A stretch of 64,000 bases of DNA from Tolypeutes matacus (taxonomy: Eukaryota; Chordata; Mammalia; Cingulata; Chlamyphoridae): contig JAKSZT010053928.1 of NCBI GenBank assembly GCA_026826555.1, positions 666,720 through 730,719 on the forward strand. The letters run 5' to 3'. This document shows, piece after piece, positions 12,511-24,545 of this stretch. The notes under the pieces are model-generated. The model saw only the letters and a list, made by a program, of their open reading frames with translations. It was not told the DNA's origin and did no database searches. A program made the translations under genes and the position numbers. The stretch's first letter is position 1; every line of letters starts with the position of its first letter.

Positions 12511-15274
12511 CTCTCTTCCATGACTTTGTGATACTCCTTTTGGGCCTGGGTTTCCAGTGGATTGGCTGACGTGCCAGATGTGCAAGCCCTGGAAAACGAA
12601 ATCGTATTTTCACATTCAACAATTCAAGACGTGGAGTCATGAAGATCACAGAACTGAATTTGACCTTAGTAGACATATTTTTCAATGCCTTAGTTTTACA
12701 AATATGAAAATTGAGATGCCTAAATCTCAGCCTTGTATAAGACTGAATAGTTTTCACACATGTTAAATAGGTATTAAGTCAGTGATAATAGAATTCAATA
12801 TTTTTTGCATCCTCATGCCACATGATCAAATCTACCGTTCCAAAATGGTATGACATGTTTCCTCAAAACTATTAGCTTTGTACGCATTTTATCACAATTA
12901 ACCAGCTCATGGAATGTCTGCACCTACCTAATGGAGTGACTTTGGACCTTAAATAACTAATGATGCCACCATCCAACCCCAGTAAAGAAGATTTCCTTCA
13001 ACAATGAGTGCTGAAAAAGGCCTTTTTATATCATGGTGAAGAAACTACCTTTTTATTGATTAGAATAAGATTCCAATAATTGAATACTTTCTATGTGCCA
13101 GGCATTGTCCTAGGCAGTGGGGCGGGGGGGATAAAGAAGTAAAACAAACAGTTACTTTTCTGAAAATATTCGCAGCCTAATTCCTGCCTTTCAAGTGATT
13201 TGGAAATAGGATTTAAATGCATCTATTATTATATGACAAAGCATATGCTACCTTTTTTCCTATATAAGGCTATAAAGAAACAGGAGACATTTGGCAGGGG
13301 ACAAATTACTATATAAAATGTAAAATGCCTCTACAATAAAAAGTTGTGACTTTAGTTATAGCACATCTGATTTATTCACTTAGCCTTTCTAATAAGTGAA
13401 CCTTTGCATTTTCATATTTTATTCTTAATTTTTAAGTACTGGTGTGTGTGCAATGAATGCTCAGTAAGTAGAGAATGCAGCAATATCACGGTGCTTTGAA
13501 ATTGCTTTAAAACCTCTCGCCTGTTTTCTCCAGGGACGACGTTTCCTCCTCATCCCCCTCTCTATTACAGCTGCCCCTGATGATTAAATATCAGTACCAA
13601 GCAGCTTTGTAGTATATTCTCCTAGGAGACTCCTTCTATTCATTTCTAGCATAATCTCTTATACTCATTTCTTGGGAATGAAAACCCATCTTGTCGCTTT
13701 CGGCCAGGTCCCAGAAGTGAAATACCGGGGCACATTAATCTGCAGTGACAGCCTAATCCCATTCCTCGCCACCTCCCAACAATTCTCAATTTCCTAATTA
13801 CCTTTCATGGTTTTCCTTTTTAGAGTTTCTTTTAAGCCAGGGCTGCATATTGCCTTTAAGTCTCTTCTTCAAAGAATATTCACATCTAGGGAACTTTTGC
13901 ATGCTTATTTTTGGTGCCTGTGCAAAACACTGAACAGTACGGACAGAAGTTTCACTTTGACTTTTCCTCTTAATAAGTCTCTTCTCAGTGTGCTGCCTGT
14001 CTAAAATAAGAAACTGTAGTGTTTTGGGACAACCCAATCCATGTACATCATAAATAAATGCATATGTAGATGCATTTGCAATAATGGAATTTGGATACGC
14101 CTTTCTTCCTCTCCCCATCTGTCCCCCTCTCCACACACACACCCTTCCACATAAATATACATATTTTTACAGCTACAGTGTGTGTGTGTGCTCCAAACCT
14201 ACTTAATATGAGGGAAATACTTAACACAAACAATTAAAATGAGGTTTGGTATTAAAGTCCATTTTTTCCAGTGATTGATTTGAGGTTGGTTTTTTGTTTT
14301 GTTTTGTTTTTTGTTTTTCATATTTTACATGAAAAAGTGGAAGCATGCCTTTATACAAAGTATATTACATAAAAGACATATGCCACTCAAAAAAGTGGTT
14401 TTATGATCCAAGAGGTTGGATAATGCTGCATATTATGTTCCCCTCCTGCAGAATCACGATGCATGTTCATGTATTAATGCTTTCAAGATATCCTGCTGTA
14501 AAGAAACTGTTTAACTTTTAAAACAGCATTTCCCAAACTTCTCTAACCATGGAACCCATTTTATTTCTGTCCATAATGCCACTTAACTTTCCAAAGAGCT
14601 AGTATTCTCTAGAATACTTTTTGGTAAAGCTTGTTCTAGCAGATAAATTTCATTTTTTTTGCCTCTTCTATTGAGCGTTAATGCATGTGGACTCCACTCT
14701 TGGTGGTCCTAGGAGTGTAGTGGCCAGTATAGGCGGCATTCTCAGTGGGTCTTGCCCTGAGAGAGAAAACATCAAGAGGTTTTGCAGTCTTAGAAAATCT
14801 GACGGAGACCAAAACTAATAATGTAAATAAGGATCCATATGGATATGGAAGCATTCTTGCTTAGATGAGTTTATTCTAGAAAACTCAAAGTAGAGTGAAT
14901 ACCATACTCCGTTCTATGGCTGTTAAGATGGCACCTTGCATACATAAAGGTGAGCATTGCTAATGCAAGGCTGGTCAGAGAAGCCCCCCAGAACAATTGT
15001 AGAGGGACAGCGTCAATATTGCCTAGGAGGGGCTCTGTTGGGATGTTCATAAAGAGCTTTAGACCCCACCAAGATCCATGCTGCTTTGCATTTCTGAGAT
15101 GCAGCCTTTAAACAGGCCATTTCCTCTATCACCGTCAGCTTCCAGTGGCCTTTTATTCTGTCTGGGAAACACCCAGATAAAGATCCAAATCAAACCTCGC
15201 TTCTTTAGTGGAGACTTGTATGGAACACGCTGCCCCCAACCAGATTACTGAACTTCTCTGCCTGTGATCATTTG

Positions 15275-15405
15275 TTGTCCCTTCTATTAGACGGTGAGCA
15301 TCCTGAGGGTAGAGGCCATGTCTTACTTATCTTTGTGTTCCATATGCATAAGACCTAGCATAATAATAATTAACAGTACTTGTTGATCAAATGATGAATG
15401 AATTA
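15275..15405 (+). mobile_element. LINE L2 3' end, sense
   Basis: Matches the L2 terminal pattern: TTAGACGGTGAGCATCCTGA, GGGTAGAGGCCATGTCTTAC, and a tail region with TGATGAATGAA. It is only the 3' terminus of a diverged copy. Confidence 0.75.
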
Positions 15406-16084
15406 CAGTATCTTCCTGCTCTTTCATAGCACTAGTCTGATTCAGTTGCAAAATCTTTCTATTTTCTGAGATTGAATCAGCGTTGTGTGACGGTGGAGAA
15501 AATATAAAATGGAATTACAGAAGAGAACAAAGAGGCAATCTGATGATAAAGTTGCTTAGGCTGGCTCTATTTGCACCAATGCTAACCAACAGAGGAATGG
15601 CCCTGACAGCGCTTCTGATAAAACACAGCATTTCAGAATCTATAGAGGCGTAGGCGAGAGGAGAGGTACAGCATAGGAGGCATGTCAGGTTATAACCAAG
15701 GTTTCCCTGGTTAAAGGAGAAATATCTTACTCATTCTGAACAGTAAAAATATAAAGGGAGTTCTGATCATCTAGTTGATTTAACTTTAGTTGGGTCTGCT
15801 AAACCATCATGAATAAAGGAAGAGGTAATATTTTGCATCCTGACCCTATCTTATTTAAATGGCCCCTTTACCAGAATTCCCACCAGTAAATAAGGTGCAT
15901 CAGAGCATGGCTGTTAAACAGAAACAAACTGCAGGAATCTGAGCCTGTAGGATTCAGAAGTAAATCTTGAAATCTTCTTTCATTGATGACAACTGGCTTG
16001 GTAAATATGGAGAATTAAATATTAGAAATGTATACTTTGTAATTAACATTCATGTTATATAATGAAAAGACAGCATGATATAGT

Positions 16085-16275
16085 GAAAAGAACCTTAAAA
16101 TCTGTGTTGCAAATCTAGATCTGGTACTTACTAGCTGTGTGATCTTGGAAAAATTTCATAACTTCTCTGAGCCTTGATTTCCTCACCTGGTAAAATGAGA
16201 AAATAGCATCTATTTCATTGCTGTTGTCAAGGCTAAATGAAATATTGTATGTAAAGTTATTCAACTGTTGCTTCT
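16085..16275 (+). mobile_element. MIR SINE, sense
   Basis: Contains GGTACTTACTAGCTGTGTGA, CTTCTCTGAGCCT and AAAATGAGAAAATAG in MIR order, ending in the CTAAATGAAATA region. Confidence 0.85.
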
Positions 16276-17204
16276 AGAGCAGGGTAGCTGTTATTATTAA
16301 TAACATTATTATTATAAAATATGTTAACACATTTATTACTGTCACTCTTTGATTTAATCTATAATCTCTAGACATACCACCACAAGCTTATTAGCCAAAC
16401 AACTCATCTTTTTAAGCACCTACCCCATACTAGACACTTTGATGTGATAGGCAAATAAAATATACCAGAATTTCAATATGCAGGACAAAAGACTATACTG
16501 CATATTTTGAAACATGTCTTTTCATAAAAAAATTAATGCTATGCTAGAAAAATAGTAACTTACATTAATAAATTACTATGAATAGCCTAACAAAATCTCA
16601 CTTATCAAATATTATAATTAAAGCCAGGTTTAAGGAAATAACACATACCTGATTAAAATCTAGTATACCCTCCTTACTAAACTTTATTCATGACAATCCC
16701 TGCTGAACCTAATCCTGCTGTTTCTCCCAACTTGATTCTTTTCAAGGGTTGCAGGTGCCTGGGCCCCTGAACTGATGATGGCCTTGGGTTCCCTCATTCT
16801 GGACACAGAGGGCAGTTTGTGAGTGAAGTCCACCTTGCCCTTGGACGCAGTCTTTGCTTGTCTCACTGGCAGGACAGACTGTGAGCTGTCAATTTCCAAG
16901 CCCCTGCAATAAGTAAGAGAGAACACAGGGACCTGGGTGTGGCCTCAGTCCAAATCCCATGACTGCCCTTTTAAATAGTGGGGTTTGCTGGGATCTCTCT
17001 TGACTCTTATGGTGCTTTAATTCCTACTGCAAAATGAACATACTTGAACAGTTCAAATGAACACTTTGCTAAACTGACATTGTTGGAGAATGGGTTCTTC
17101 TACATAAGCAAAATTTACAGATATTGAAAGTCATCTCTTCAAGTATCAATTAATATTTTATTGATTTAAAATGGAAATACCTGTAAATGTCTTAAGTATT
17201 GACT

Positions 17205-17630
17205 TACAATTATCATAGACTCCAATCTGCTGCATGCCAGGCACTGTGATAAACACTTTCAGATATTTTGTTGTAGTCTCAAAACAGGTAAAGTAGATAC
17301 TATTATCACAATTTTCAAGATGAAGAAACCGGGTCTTTTTTTTTTTTTTAAGATTTTATTTATTTATTCATTTATCCCCCCCCCCCTTGCTGCTTGTGCT
17401 CGCTGGGTCAGCTAACCACACCGTGCGGGCGGGCTTGCCTTCACCAGGAGGCCCCAGGAACCGAACCCGGGGCCTCCCATATGGTAAACGGGAGCCCCAC
17501 TGATTGAGCCACAGCCGCTTCCCGAAACCGGGTCTTAAAAAGGTCAAGTAACTGGCCCAAAGTACTAAATGGAAGAAGAGCTGGGGTCTAACTCCAAAAG
17601 CAGGGAACTTTCTAGAATTCCACATTGAGA
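17205..17630 (-). mobile_element. MIR SINE, antisense, split by a younger SINE
   Basis: The left part (17205-17337) has CATGCCAGGCACTGTGATAA and GATGAAGAAACCGGGTCTT. The right part (17524-17630) continues with AAAGGTCAAGTAACTGGCCC. Removal of the insert at 17338-17523 restores a continuous MIR. Confidence 0.85.
17338..17523 (-). mobile_element. Xenarthran tRNA-derived SINE, 190-bp type
   Basis: Antisense copy of the family also seen at 1524, 4752 and 40673. A perfect 13-bp target duplication, GAAACCGGGTCTT, lies at 17325-17337 and 17524-17536, inside a MIR. The poly(T), the AATAAATAAAATCTT complement, the GC-rich body and the tRNA-like head are all intact. Confidence 0.95.
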
Positions 17631-18979
17631 TATCACAGTGTGATTGTGCCATGGGAAATTATATTAGACTCTTGTCAACCTTGTATGTAAAGTAGATCAA
17701 ATGGGCTCCGAATAATACTCACAAGGTCTTTTCCCATGGAGAGCCAAATACGCTGGGTATAAGACAGCTGTTTTGGACATGCAGAAGCTGTGTAAGGTTT
17801 ATTTCGGGAGCCCGACCTACAATTCTGTAGGACATACTTCCTCCACTAACCTCCCCAGAGTTCCAATGGTTTTTCAGTCTGACTGCCAACAGAGATCTCT
17901 ACTACAATTTGCTTTTCTTAAAGAGACCATGCAAGCATTTCTCTCAACAAGACAGGGTGCATTGTGGTTCAAGTAGAGTCACACAGTGGCTTCTTCAAAG
18001 ACCTGTTAAAGGTATCAACTGCTGTTGGAAAAGCCACACGGCAGTGATGGCTAATGTTCCCTTTTCAATATTAATGCACTGTTTATGACATTTGAATTGG
18101 ATTGGCAGCATCAAATTCTCAGAGAAACCCTTTGTACAGTTTGTACAATTTCAGCTTTACTTCCTTTGCAGCAACGATCATAGCAAATCTGCTTTGTTTC
18201 TAAGCCTGCCTATACGCTTTCTCCATTCTCCATTCTTCAGACTATAATTCTACTGTTATATGCTGAGGTCACAATGCAAAGTCAAACCCATCAGTTCTCC
18301 TTACACTCCTGCTCCAGTCTCTTCCTGTTTATCCAAAACTAGAGCAATATTTCCCCGGGCCTTTTCTCTGACACGCTAGTCTATAAGGTACTATTTGAAT
18401 AAAGCTTCCTGTGACAAAATAAGTTTCTCTGGTTATTCTGTCTTACTCTTAATGCAAATAAATTTATATTAAAGACTCTGAGAAGTTGTATATACATTAT
18501 ACCTTAGATGAAAATCCTCTTTTTGACATACTGTTATTAATAATATCATCAAGAAACACTGGAAAATCCTGTCTTAGGGTTTCTCGAACTTTTCTGGCTC
18601 CTTTGACAATTACTACATTCAAAAGCCAAGTCATGCTGATTACATGGCCTTCCTTTCCATTTCCTTTGCTACCGACCACCTTAGCTGGGGCCCTGCTCCT
18701 CTCCCCCAGACCATGTAATTAATGTGTTCTGACCACTGTCACTGCCTCATAGCAAGTCCACATTGTTTTCCCTCTGCCTCGTCCACTCTGCAGTTCCTGG
18801 TGCACAGTTCAGATCAAAGAACCTCTTCAGGCCCCCATATACATACTGGATAATATCCAAAGACTTTGCCCCTGAAAGCAAAACCCTTTCTAGTCTTGTC
18901 AGAAAGTTTTCCATCATATATCAATCACTCCAGCCAAGCAACAGGGCTGTCATTCTGGGAAGGTGTTGTCTCATTTCCT

Positions 18980-19310
18980 GCCATCATTTTTTGCCCACAT
19001 CTACAAGTCCACCTCTGGAATTCCACCTTCTTCATGAAATCTAGTCGGATCCCCAGGGCCAGAAATTCACTTCATTTTTCCTCAGATTCTCCACGGCCCT
19101 CTCACTGGGCCTGGAACTCTTTCACCAGAGTATTAGTATATGTAGTGTGTTTTATGTGCAGTGTTTTTCCTTATGATCGCATCTCATCTCCCTTACTAGT
19201 CCATAGGTTTCTTAGAGGTAGGGACTGTGTCTTTGTATCATCCACAGCATCTGGCCCAACACACAGAAGGTTCCTGAAAGATATATATAAAATGGATGAG
19301 TGAACTGCAC
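18980..19310 (+). mobile_element. LINE L2 3' end, sense
   Basis: The terminal pattern is recognisable: CATAGGTTTCTTAGAGGTAG then GGACTGTGTCTTTGTATCAT, CACAGCATCTGGCCC and an end with AATGGATGAGTGAA, about 120 bp before PDE11A exon 2. Confidence 0.7.
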
Positions 19311-19428
19311 AAGCAGTTACCTTAGAATATATCAGCTCATGGTCCTTTGCCAAAAGCAAAAGCTGGTGTGGGGGGGGATGGTTGAAAGGTGAAGGCCCCC
19401 GGTCACTCACCGTTCTGTCCTTTTCCAG

Positions 19429-19519
19429 GAGCGGCTCTGCGCTGGCCCAGCTCTACGGAACCTCTGCTACCTTAGAACATCACCACTTCAACCACGCCGT
19501 GATGATCCTGCAGAGTGAG
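19429..19519 (+). CDS. PDE11A: PDE11A catalytic-domain exon 2 of 7 in window
   Basis: This 91-bp exon enters with the last base of a Lys codon and ends on a complete codon (phase 0 exit). The 3' splice site is CTTTTCCAG at 19428. The 5' splice site is GAG|GTACTG, a relatively weak donor because it lacks the usual purine-A-G-T at +3 to +6. The peptide is SGSALAQLYGTSATLEHHHF then NHAVMILQSE. In the PDE family the LYGTSATLEHHHF block belongs to the helices around the H-loop and supports the metal-binding core. It joins in frame to GHNIF in the next exon. The intron before it is 10,730 bp and the one after it 3,534 bp. Confidence 0.97.
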
Positions 19520-20889
19520 GTACTGACTTCACATTCTGACAGAAAACCGATATACTATCTGTTTCCTACCTCTCTTTTTTTTTTTTTTTTAGTGCCACGG
19601 ATAGACACAGAGAAGTGCGACCACTCTTTTTTTTTTTTTAAGCCGAACTGTTGGGACTTTTCTTGGTGGCTCTTTTTTGCTGTTGTTTCTTTGAGATGCC
19701 TGGTCAGGGACCTTGTTTACATTCTTCCTGAGCCTGTCATTCGGGTTCCACCACTGTTTAGGAAGCTTCTCAGATTCACTTAATAGAATAGACTGCCCAT
19801 AGCTTGTCACCAAAGCATGAGCTTACCTTCCTTGAGGGGTACACAAACCCCCTAAGGGAGTGGCTTCATCCCAGTGGCCCGACTTTCTCATTTTGTGAAA
19901 CCCAAAGCCATTTTAAAAGATAGTAGAAGAGACAGGATGAGAAATATACACTTTATTAGCACAATTGAGAAACTTGTAAGTGATAAAACCCTTAAAATTG
20001 CTGGTAGGATCAGTGTGAAAGTAAGAACTGCAAATTTAAAACCCAGGGCTAATGCCATATGCTTATTTTCCTTTATACAGCAATGCAGGAGTTGGAAGTA
20101 GTTGGGATTTTATACTTTTAGCTCTCCGTGGAGAAAAACAGAAACCACCAACTGACTCTGGCTGAGGCTTCTAAGTTTAAAATTGCCAGGAAAGGATCTG
20201 TTTAATTTTCTGCAGGCGTATGGACTTTTTTTTTTTTTTTTTTTTTGAGGCCAAGAAGGGATCATCTGTTCCCCATTATTTGTCAGTTCTCTAGCTGTGC
20301 CATTAATTATTATTATCATCATCATTAAGGCCCGGCTTCACTGGAATAGCATCATTAAATATGGAGGGTTTTTTTTCCCCCCAGCCTATCTTGAGAAAGC
20401 ATATCACAGAAGCCTCTGACTTTCTGGAGTCAACACTCCGGAACCTAAATTCAGGCTGAATGGAGAAGGGCAAACCTGCTGCGGGTGATGGTAGGAATGA
20501 AACACCGAGGTTTAGGCTCTCAGTAACCGACAGAAAGCAGCAGCCTGGCATCTCTGGCTCTGGAGTTTCCCACCAAAGCCTTGTATTAGTGCTGTGGAAG
20601 AGCGAAGTAGGAGTAACAGGAATTACCGTTCACACTAGCCTTTCTATACTAGTAAATGTGATGGCTTTACACCTCCAGACCCAGAAATCCCCACCTTTGT
20701 AAGAATAAGGATTATAAACAAGATGGTCAAGATTTCCTTTGAAGAGCATTTATTTGTTTTCTCAAGGACCTTCTGGAGTAAAACTTCATTAACACAAACC
20801 CAGAATTTATTTTCAAGCAAACAAAGCATATTGGCTGCCCTTTACTTTGGGGATCTCTATGAAGAACAGAGAATAAAAATAAGGGAGCC

Positions 20890-21115
20890 ACCGCTAAGTA
20901 CCCAGTGTGTACCAGGCACTGCCCTGGTGCTTCACCCATGTCCCCTCCTGTCCTGCCCATCAGAAAGGCAGGAATGCAGCTGTTATTATCATCCCCTTTT
21001 CCAAATGAAAAAGAGAGGCACAGAGAGGTTAAATGGCTTGATGAAGGTCCCACAGCCAGTCAATCGCCCCAGATCTTTCTGCCTCCACAATTGCTTTGCT
21101 TTCCATCCATACCAA
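20890..21115 (-). mobile_element. MIR SINE, antisense
   Basis: Matches the MIR complement: GTGTACCAGGCACTGCCCTG, TTATTATCATCCCCTTTTCC, AGAGGTTAAATGGCTTG and CCCACAGCCAGTCAA. Confidence 0.85.
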
Positions 21116-21241
21116 TTCACTGCCTCTCTAAACAAAGAGTAGAAAGAGTATTTCAGGGAGACTTAAATCTCTTTCAGGGAACAAACCCTTGAGGCACTGT
21201 TGAATGCCTATTTGCATATAAACAATTCACTGATAAATTAC

Positions 21242-21268
21242 TATTATTATTATTATTATTATTATTAT
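21242..21268. repeat. (ATT)n microsatellite
   Basis: About nine perfect ATT units. Confidence 0.9.
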
Positions 21269-22326
21269 CTGGTAAATTGAAGCTGGTCTGGCTATCTTTG
21301 TTACCTTGTTTCTGGTAAATTGTGTTAGTTATTCTATGTCCCTTAAAATTAGTAAAATACACTCCTTCACAAAATCATCAGAATCCTCAAATTCAGACCA
21401 GCTTTCTCTGTGGTGGGTCCACATTAGTTGTTACTGAAACTTGCTCCTAATGGCCAACTTTCTTCCACCGAGAGATGCTCGGCATGTGGTCAGATGCAGG
21501 GGCTACTCTCCTATAGTTCCCCTCCACTTTTTTCCAGGCCCCAGAACAACCTGCCTGTGACTGAGCCGTGTAGCCAGCCTCAGGCAGCCAAAGCTAGCCA
21601 GAATGCCGGGGTGCTGTTCCTGCAGTTATTTGTCTTCTTCCCGATGGCTGAATCAGGGGTCTGGAAGAGTTCATTTGAAAATTATTATTAAGATTGGACC
21701 CAGTCCCAGGTGGAACCAATAGACTCTACTCCTTAAGGAGAGACAGGTTCACCCAGTGAGATAAATTGACTCAAGGAAGCAGATTATCATTTGGTGCTTG
21801 GTAAGAGGTAATTTACTAATTGATATTCTGGTTCTCTGAAAGAATTAATTTACCTCTCATTGGTGAATAGTTCATCCTCAAGCAGTCATTCCACCCCCTT
21901 CCTTCTCCACCATCTTCTGGCTCTCAATACTAGGTTTAAAACTGGTCCAGTTCCCAGGCCACATGTTTATAAATTCATATTTCACACTAAGAAAGCCCAA
22001 ATAAATGAATAGTCCTGATTTTCAAAGCAAATTAAGTGAAACGGTCACTTTACAGGAGGATTTTTCACCTTACTAATACCGAATAATGGAGTTGCCTAGT
22101 GCAACTAAAACAAATTTTGATGAACAGAAGTGTGCTTTGATATGGAGAGATAGGTGCATTTCTAAGTTTTCCTAGTAAAATTCATCTTTAGAGTCCTGCT
22201 GTGCCAAGAATGATGTCTATATATCCTAGCCATTCAGTTAATTGTTCTCTATACTGAATTTAATCTACTATTAAAGTAGATTAAAGTATATAAGATGAAT
22301 TAAATGTTCGTCATAATATATTCATG

Positions 22327-22549
22327 CAGAGCTTCTCAACTTCAGCACTATTGACACTTGGACCAAATCAGTCTTTGTTGCAGCAACTCTCCTGTGCATT
22401 GTAGTACGTTTAGCACCATCCCTGGCCTCTATCCTCAAGATACCAGTAGCTGCCCCACACACACACACCATGGTAATTACATAAAATATCTTCAGACATT
22501 GCCAAATGTCCCTTGGGGGCTCAAAATCACCCCTGATTGAGAACCGTTG
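22327..22549 (-). mobile_element. MER5A-like hAT MITE
   Basis: The sequence follows the complement of MER5A from CTTCTCAACTTCAGCACTAT through CCTGTGCATTGTAG, CATCCCTGGCCTCTA and GACATTGCCAAATGTCCC to the terminal GAGAACCGTTG. The ends are inverted repeats, CAGAGCTTCTCAA and TTGAGAACCGTTG, imperfect after divergence. The right end has been tandemly duplicated (separate entry). Confidence 0.88.
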
Positions 22550-22635
22550 GTCTAATGGATTATTTTTTTTCTCTTTGGGTCAAAATCACCCCCAATTGAG
22601 AACCGTTGTTCTAATGGCTTATTTTTTTCTCTTTC
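22518..22635. repeat. 59-bp tandem duplication over a transposon end
   Basis: 22518-22576 and 22577-22635 are near-identical 59-bp units, both carrying TCAAAATCACCCC, ATTGAGAACCGTTG, TCTAATGG and a T-run with CTCTTT. The unit spans the last 32 bp of the MER5A-like element and 27 bp of flank. Confidence 0.93.
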
Positions 22636-23053
22636 TTGAAGTCATTTTGTCCCATAGCAGGTATTTCCAAAGTTCCAGCTTACATTTTTACTAGTGAAAC
22701 CAGTATTTGTTTTAGGGACAGAAAGATTCCCAAATGTTTTTCCTATTTTGTTAAGAAATGGACAGTCAGATGGTGTTGGTGGCACAAGCATATCTAGAGT
22801 AATAATAGTTCAAACACTTTCAAATTTTCCCTTCAAGATTAAACACTGAATAAAGTGTCCCTTGGTAAACCTCCTCAAAAATGATTGCACTTCTAGCTTT
22901 GCTGTGTTTTCCAGGGAATCTGTTTGTATTTATATCAAAATATTATTAAGCTTCTTTTGAAAAATATTTGTTTTTTAATACAGGAAAAAAATATATAATG
23001 AGCAACCATAGATTTAATGTTGTCTTTTGTGACTTTTCACTTTTTCATTACAG

Positions 23054-23154
23054 GGTCACAACATCTTTGCTAATTTGTCCTCCAAGGAATATAGTGACCT
23101 TATGCAGCTTTTGAAGCAGTCAATATTGGCAACAGACCTCACACTATACTTTGA
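23054..23154 (+). CDS. PDE11A: PDE11A catalytic-domain exon 3 of 7 in window
   Basis: This 101-bp exon (phase 0 entry, phase 2 exit) follows a clear pyrimidine tract ending TTACAG at 23053. It ends TTTGA|GTAGGT, so the donor has G instead of A at +4. The encoded segment runs GHNIFANLSSKEYSDLMQLL then KQSILATDLTLYF. By family comparison this is the helical segment between the H-loop and the third metal ligand, and LATDLTLYF is a conserved helix near the substrate pocket. The final GA is completed to Glu by the exon at 36993. Confidence 0.97.
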
Positions 23155-23539
23155 GTAGGTATTGGCATTTGATCTATTTGACAAATGTATATGTAAAGGT
23201 CTATTTTGTAATGTTCAGATCCATATTGGGGGTTACCTGTTATTGTAGCATTGATATCAGTGTGTAAATGAGCTATACTTTGTTGTTGTTACTGTTTCGC
23301 TCATCTAAATGAACTGTATTCTCACTTTTAGGCAATGTCTATAAACCAGGGGAATCAGGGCAACAATCACCAGCCTTATAGCTTTCTTCTGTTTTATAAG
23401 CCTTGTTTAGGACTCTTGACCCTGAAACTAAGTGATGACTATTTAAGAGACTGGCTAAGATTGCTATTCTAGACTATTATTTCTGGTCAGATCTATAATG
23501 ACCTTAAACATAGATCACTGATTAGAAATCCAAGCCTTC

Positions 23540-24545
23540 ATTCCTTACCTGTCCTCTATCTCTTTTTCTCCAAAGAGCTATCTATCTCTATTCTGAAGTT
23601 CAGCCCTCCATCTGAATTGGAAATCCCATCCCTCCCACTCCCTCTGGGACCTGCTCCATAAGGTACACCTATTTTGATAGCCTGACCATCCTTTCCTCCA
23701 TTGATAGGCACAGTTCTCTCCTATCTCAGAAACAAACAGTCCCCTTCCCTGAAAAAAAAATTCTTCTACTTGACCCCATAGAGATCAACTGCTTTTTAGT
23801 TTACCTTTCTTTTACTGCCTACCTCTTTTAGTAAATGGAGCACATTAATATCTCTATTTTCTTAACACCCATTTACACAGTGAAGAGCAGCTTCCACCTT
23901 CAGATTCCACCAAAAGTGTACTCTAGAGGTCACCAGAGACTTCCTTGTCCCCAAATTCAATGTCCTTTACTCATTTCTGATATTTTCTAGCATCTTTAAC
24001 ATATTTGACGGTTTACTGATTTTCATTGGCAATTTCTAATCTTTGCTTCTACAACATCCAGCTGCCTTCCTCTCTCTTTCTTTAGATCCTTTGTACATTT
24101 CTTTTCTTCTTGTACATAGGTATAGGTCCTTGAACCATTTTCTTCTTTCTTTATTTAAATTCCTTTCACTCCCTTAGTCTCACCTATTACCTCCATATAG
24201 ACAATTCTCAAAAATTCTTCACTCTTAACACTCCCTTACCTTCTAGGCCTAGATCTCCAACTTCCATCACAAAAACGTTCTGTGGCGCCATTGTTTTCAA
24301 AGCAAGCTCTAAACTTGGTTTGTTCTGCAAGACCCTCCATAATCTTCCCCCATCCTTTATTCTTCATTCGCATCTTCCACTGAAAACACTCTATGCATAT
24401 GGCCTTGCTCATGTGCCCTAATACTTCATTGTTCCTACATGGGATCCTGTCCCTCCACTTCTCCATCTGGCTGACCTAACCATCCTTTAAGGTTTGGCTC
24501 TTCTCCCAACTTTTTTCTGTCACGTTTGAAGTCTTACTGCACTTT
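23540..24545 (+). mobile_element. LINE L2 fragment, sense
   Basis: A C/T-rich stretch with the L2 pattern: GAGGTCACCAGAGACTTCCT followed by TTCTAGCATCTTTAACATAT, and near the end CTAACCATCCTTTAAGGTTT. It is highly diverged and its limits are approximate. Confidence 0.6.

Larger units (their letters stand above)
8699..19428 (+). other. PDE11A: PDE11A intron between exons 1 and 2
   Basis: 10,730 bp, GT-AG. Contains L2 (about 9950-11345 and 15275-15405, another near 18980-19310), MIRs (12285-12510, 16085-16275, 17205-17630) and a 190-bp-type SINE (17338-17523). A decayed hAT-like stretch may lie near 14523-14645 (start AGCATTTCCCAAACTT). The remaining unique sequence, including 12760-14500 and 15410-16080, shows no gene. 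Confidence 0.8.
19520..23053 (+). other. PDE11A: PDE11A intron between exons 2 and 3
   Basis: 3,534 bp, GT-AG. Contains a MIR (20890-21115), an (ATT)n tract at 21242-21268 and a MER5A-like transposon with a duplicated end (22327-22635). Other stretches (19530-20880, 21420-22320, 22640-23040) show T-runs but no gene that I recognise. Confidence 0.8.

Noticed and set aside
18866..19303. 145-codon open frame ending near exon 2
   Set aside because: It overlaps L2-derived sequence, resembles no known protein and is not joined to the PDE11A exons by splice sites.
20723..21142. Overlapping 139- and 108-codon open frames on both strands
   Set aside because: Half of the stretch is an antisense MIR; codon content and the paired opposite frame suggest chance.
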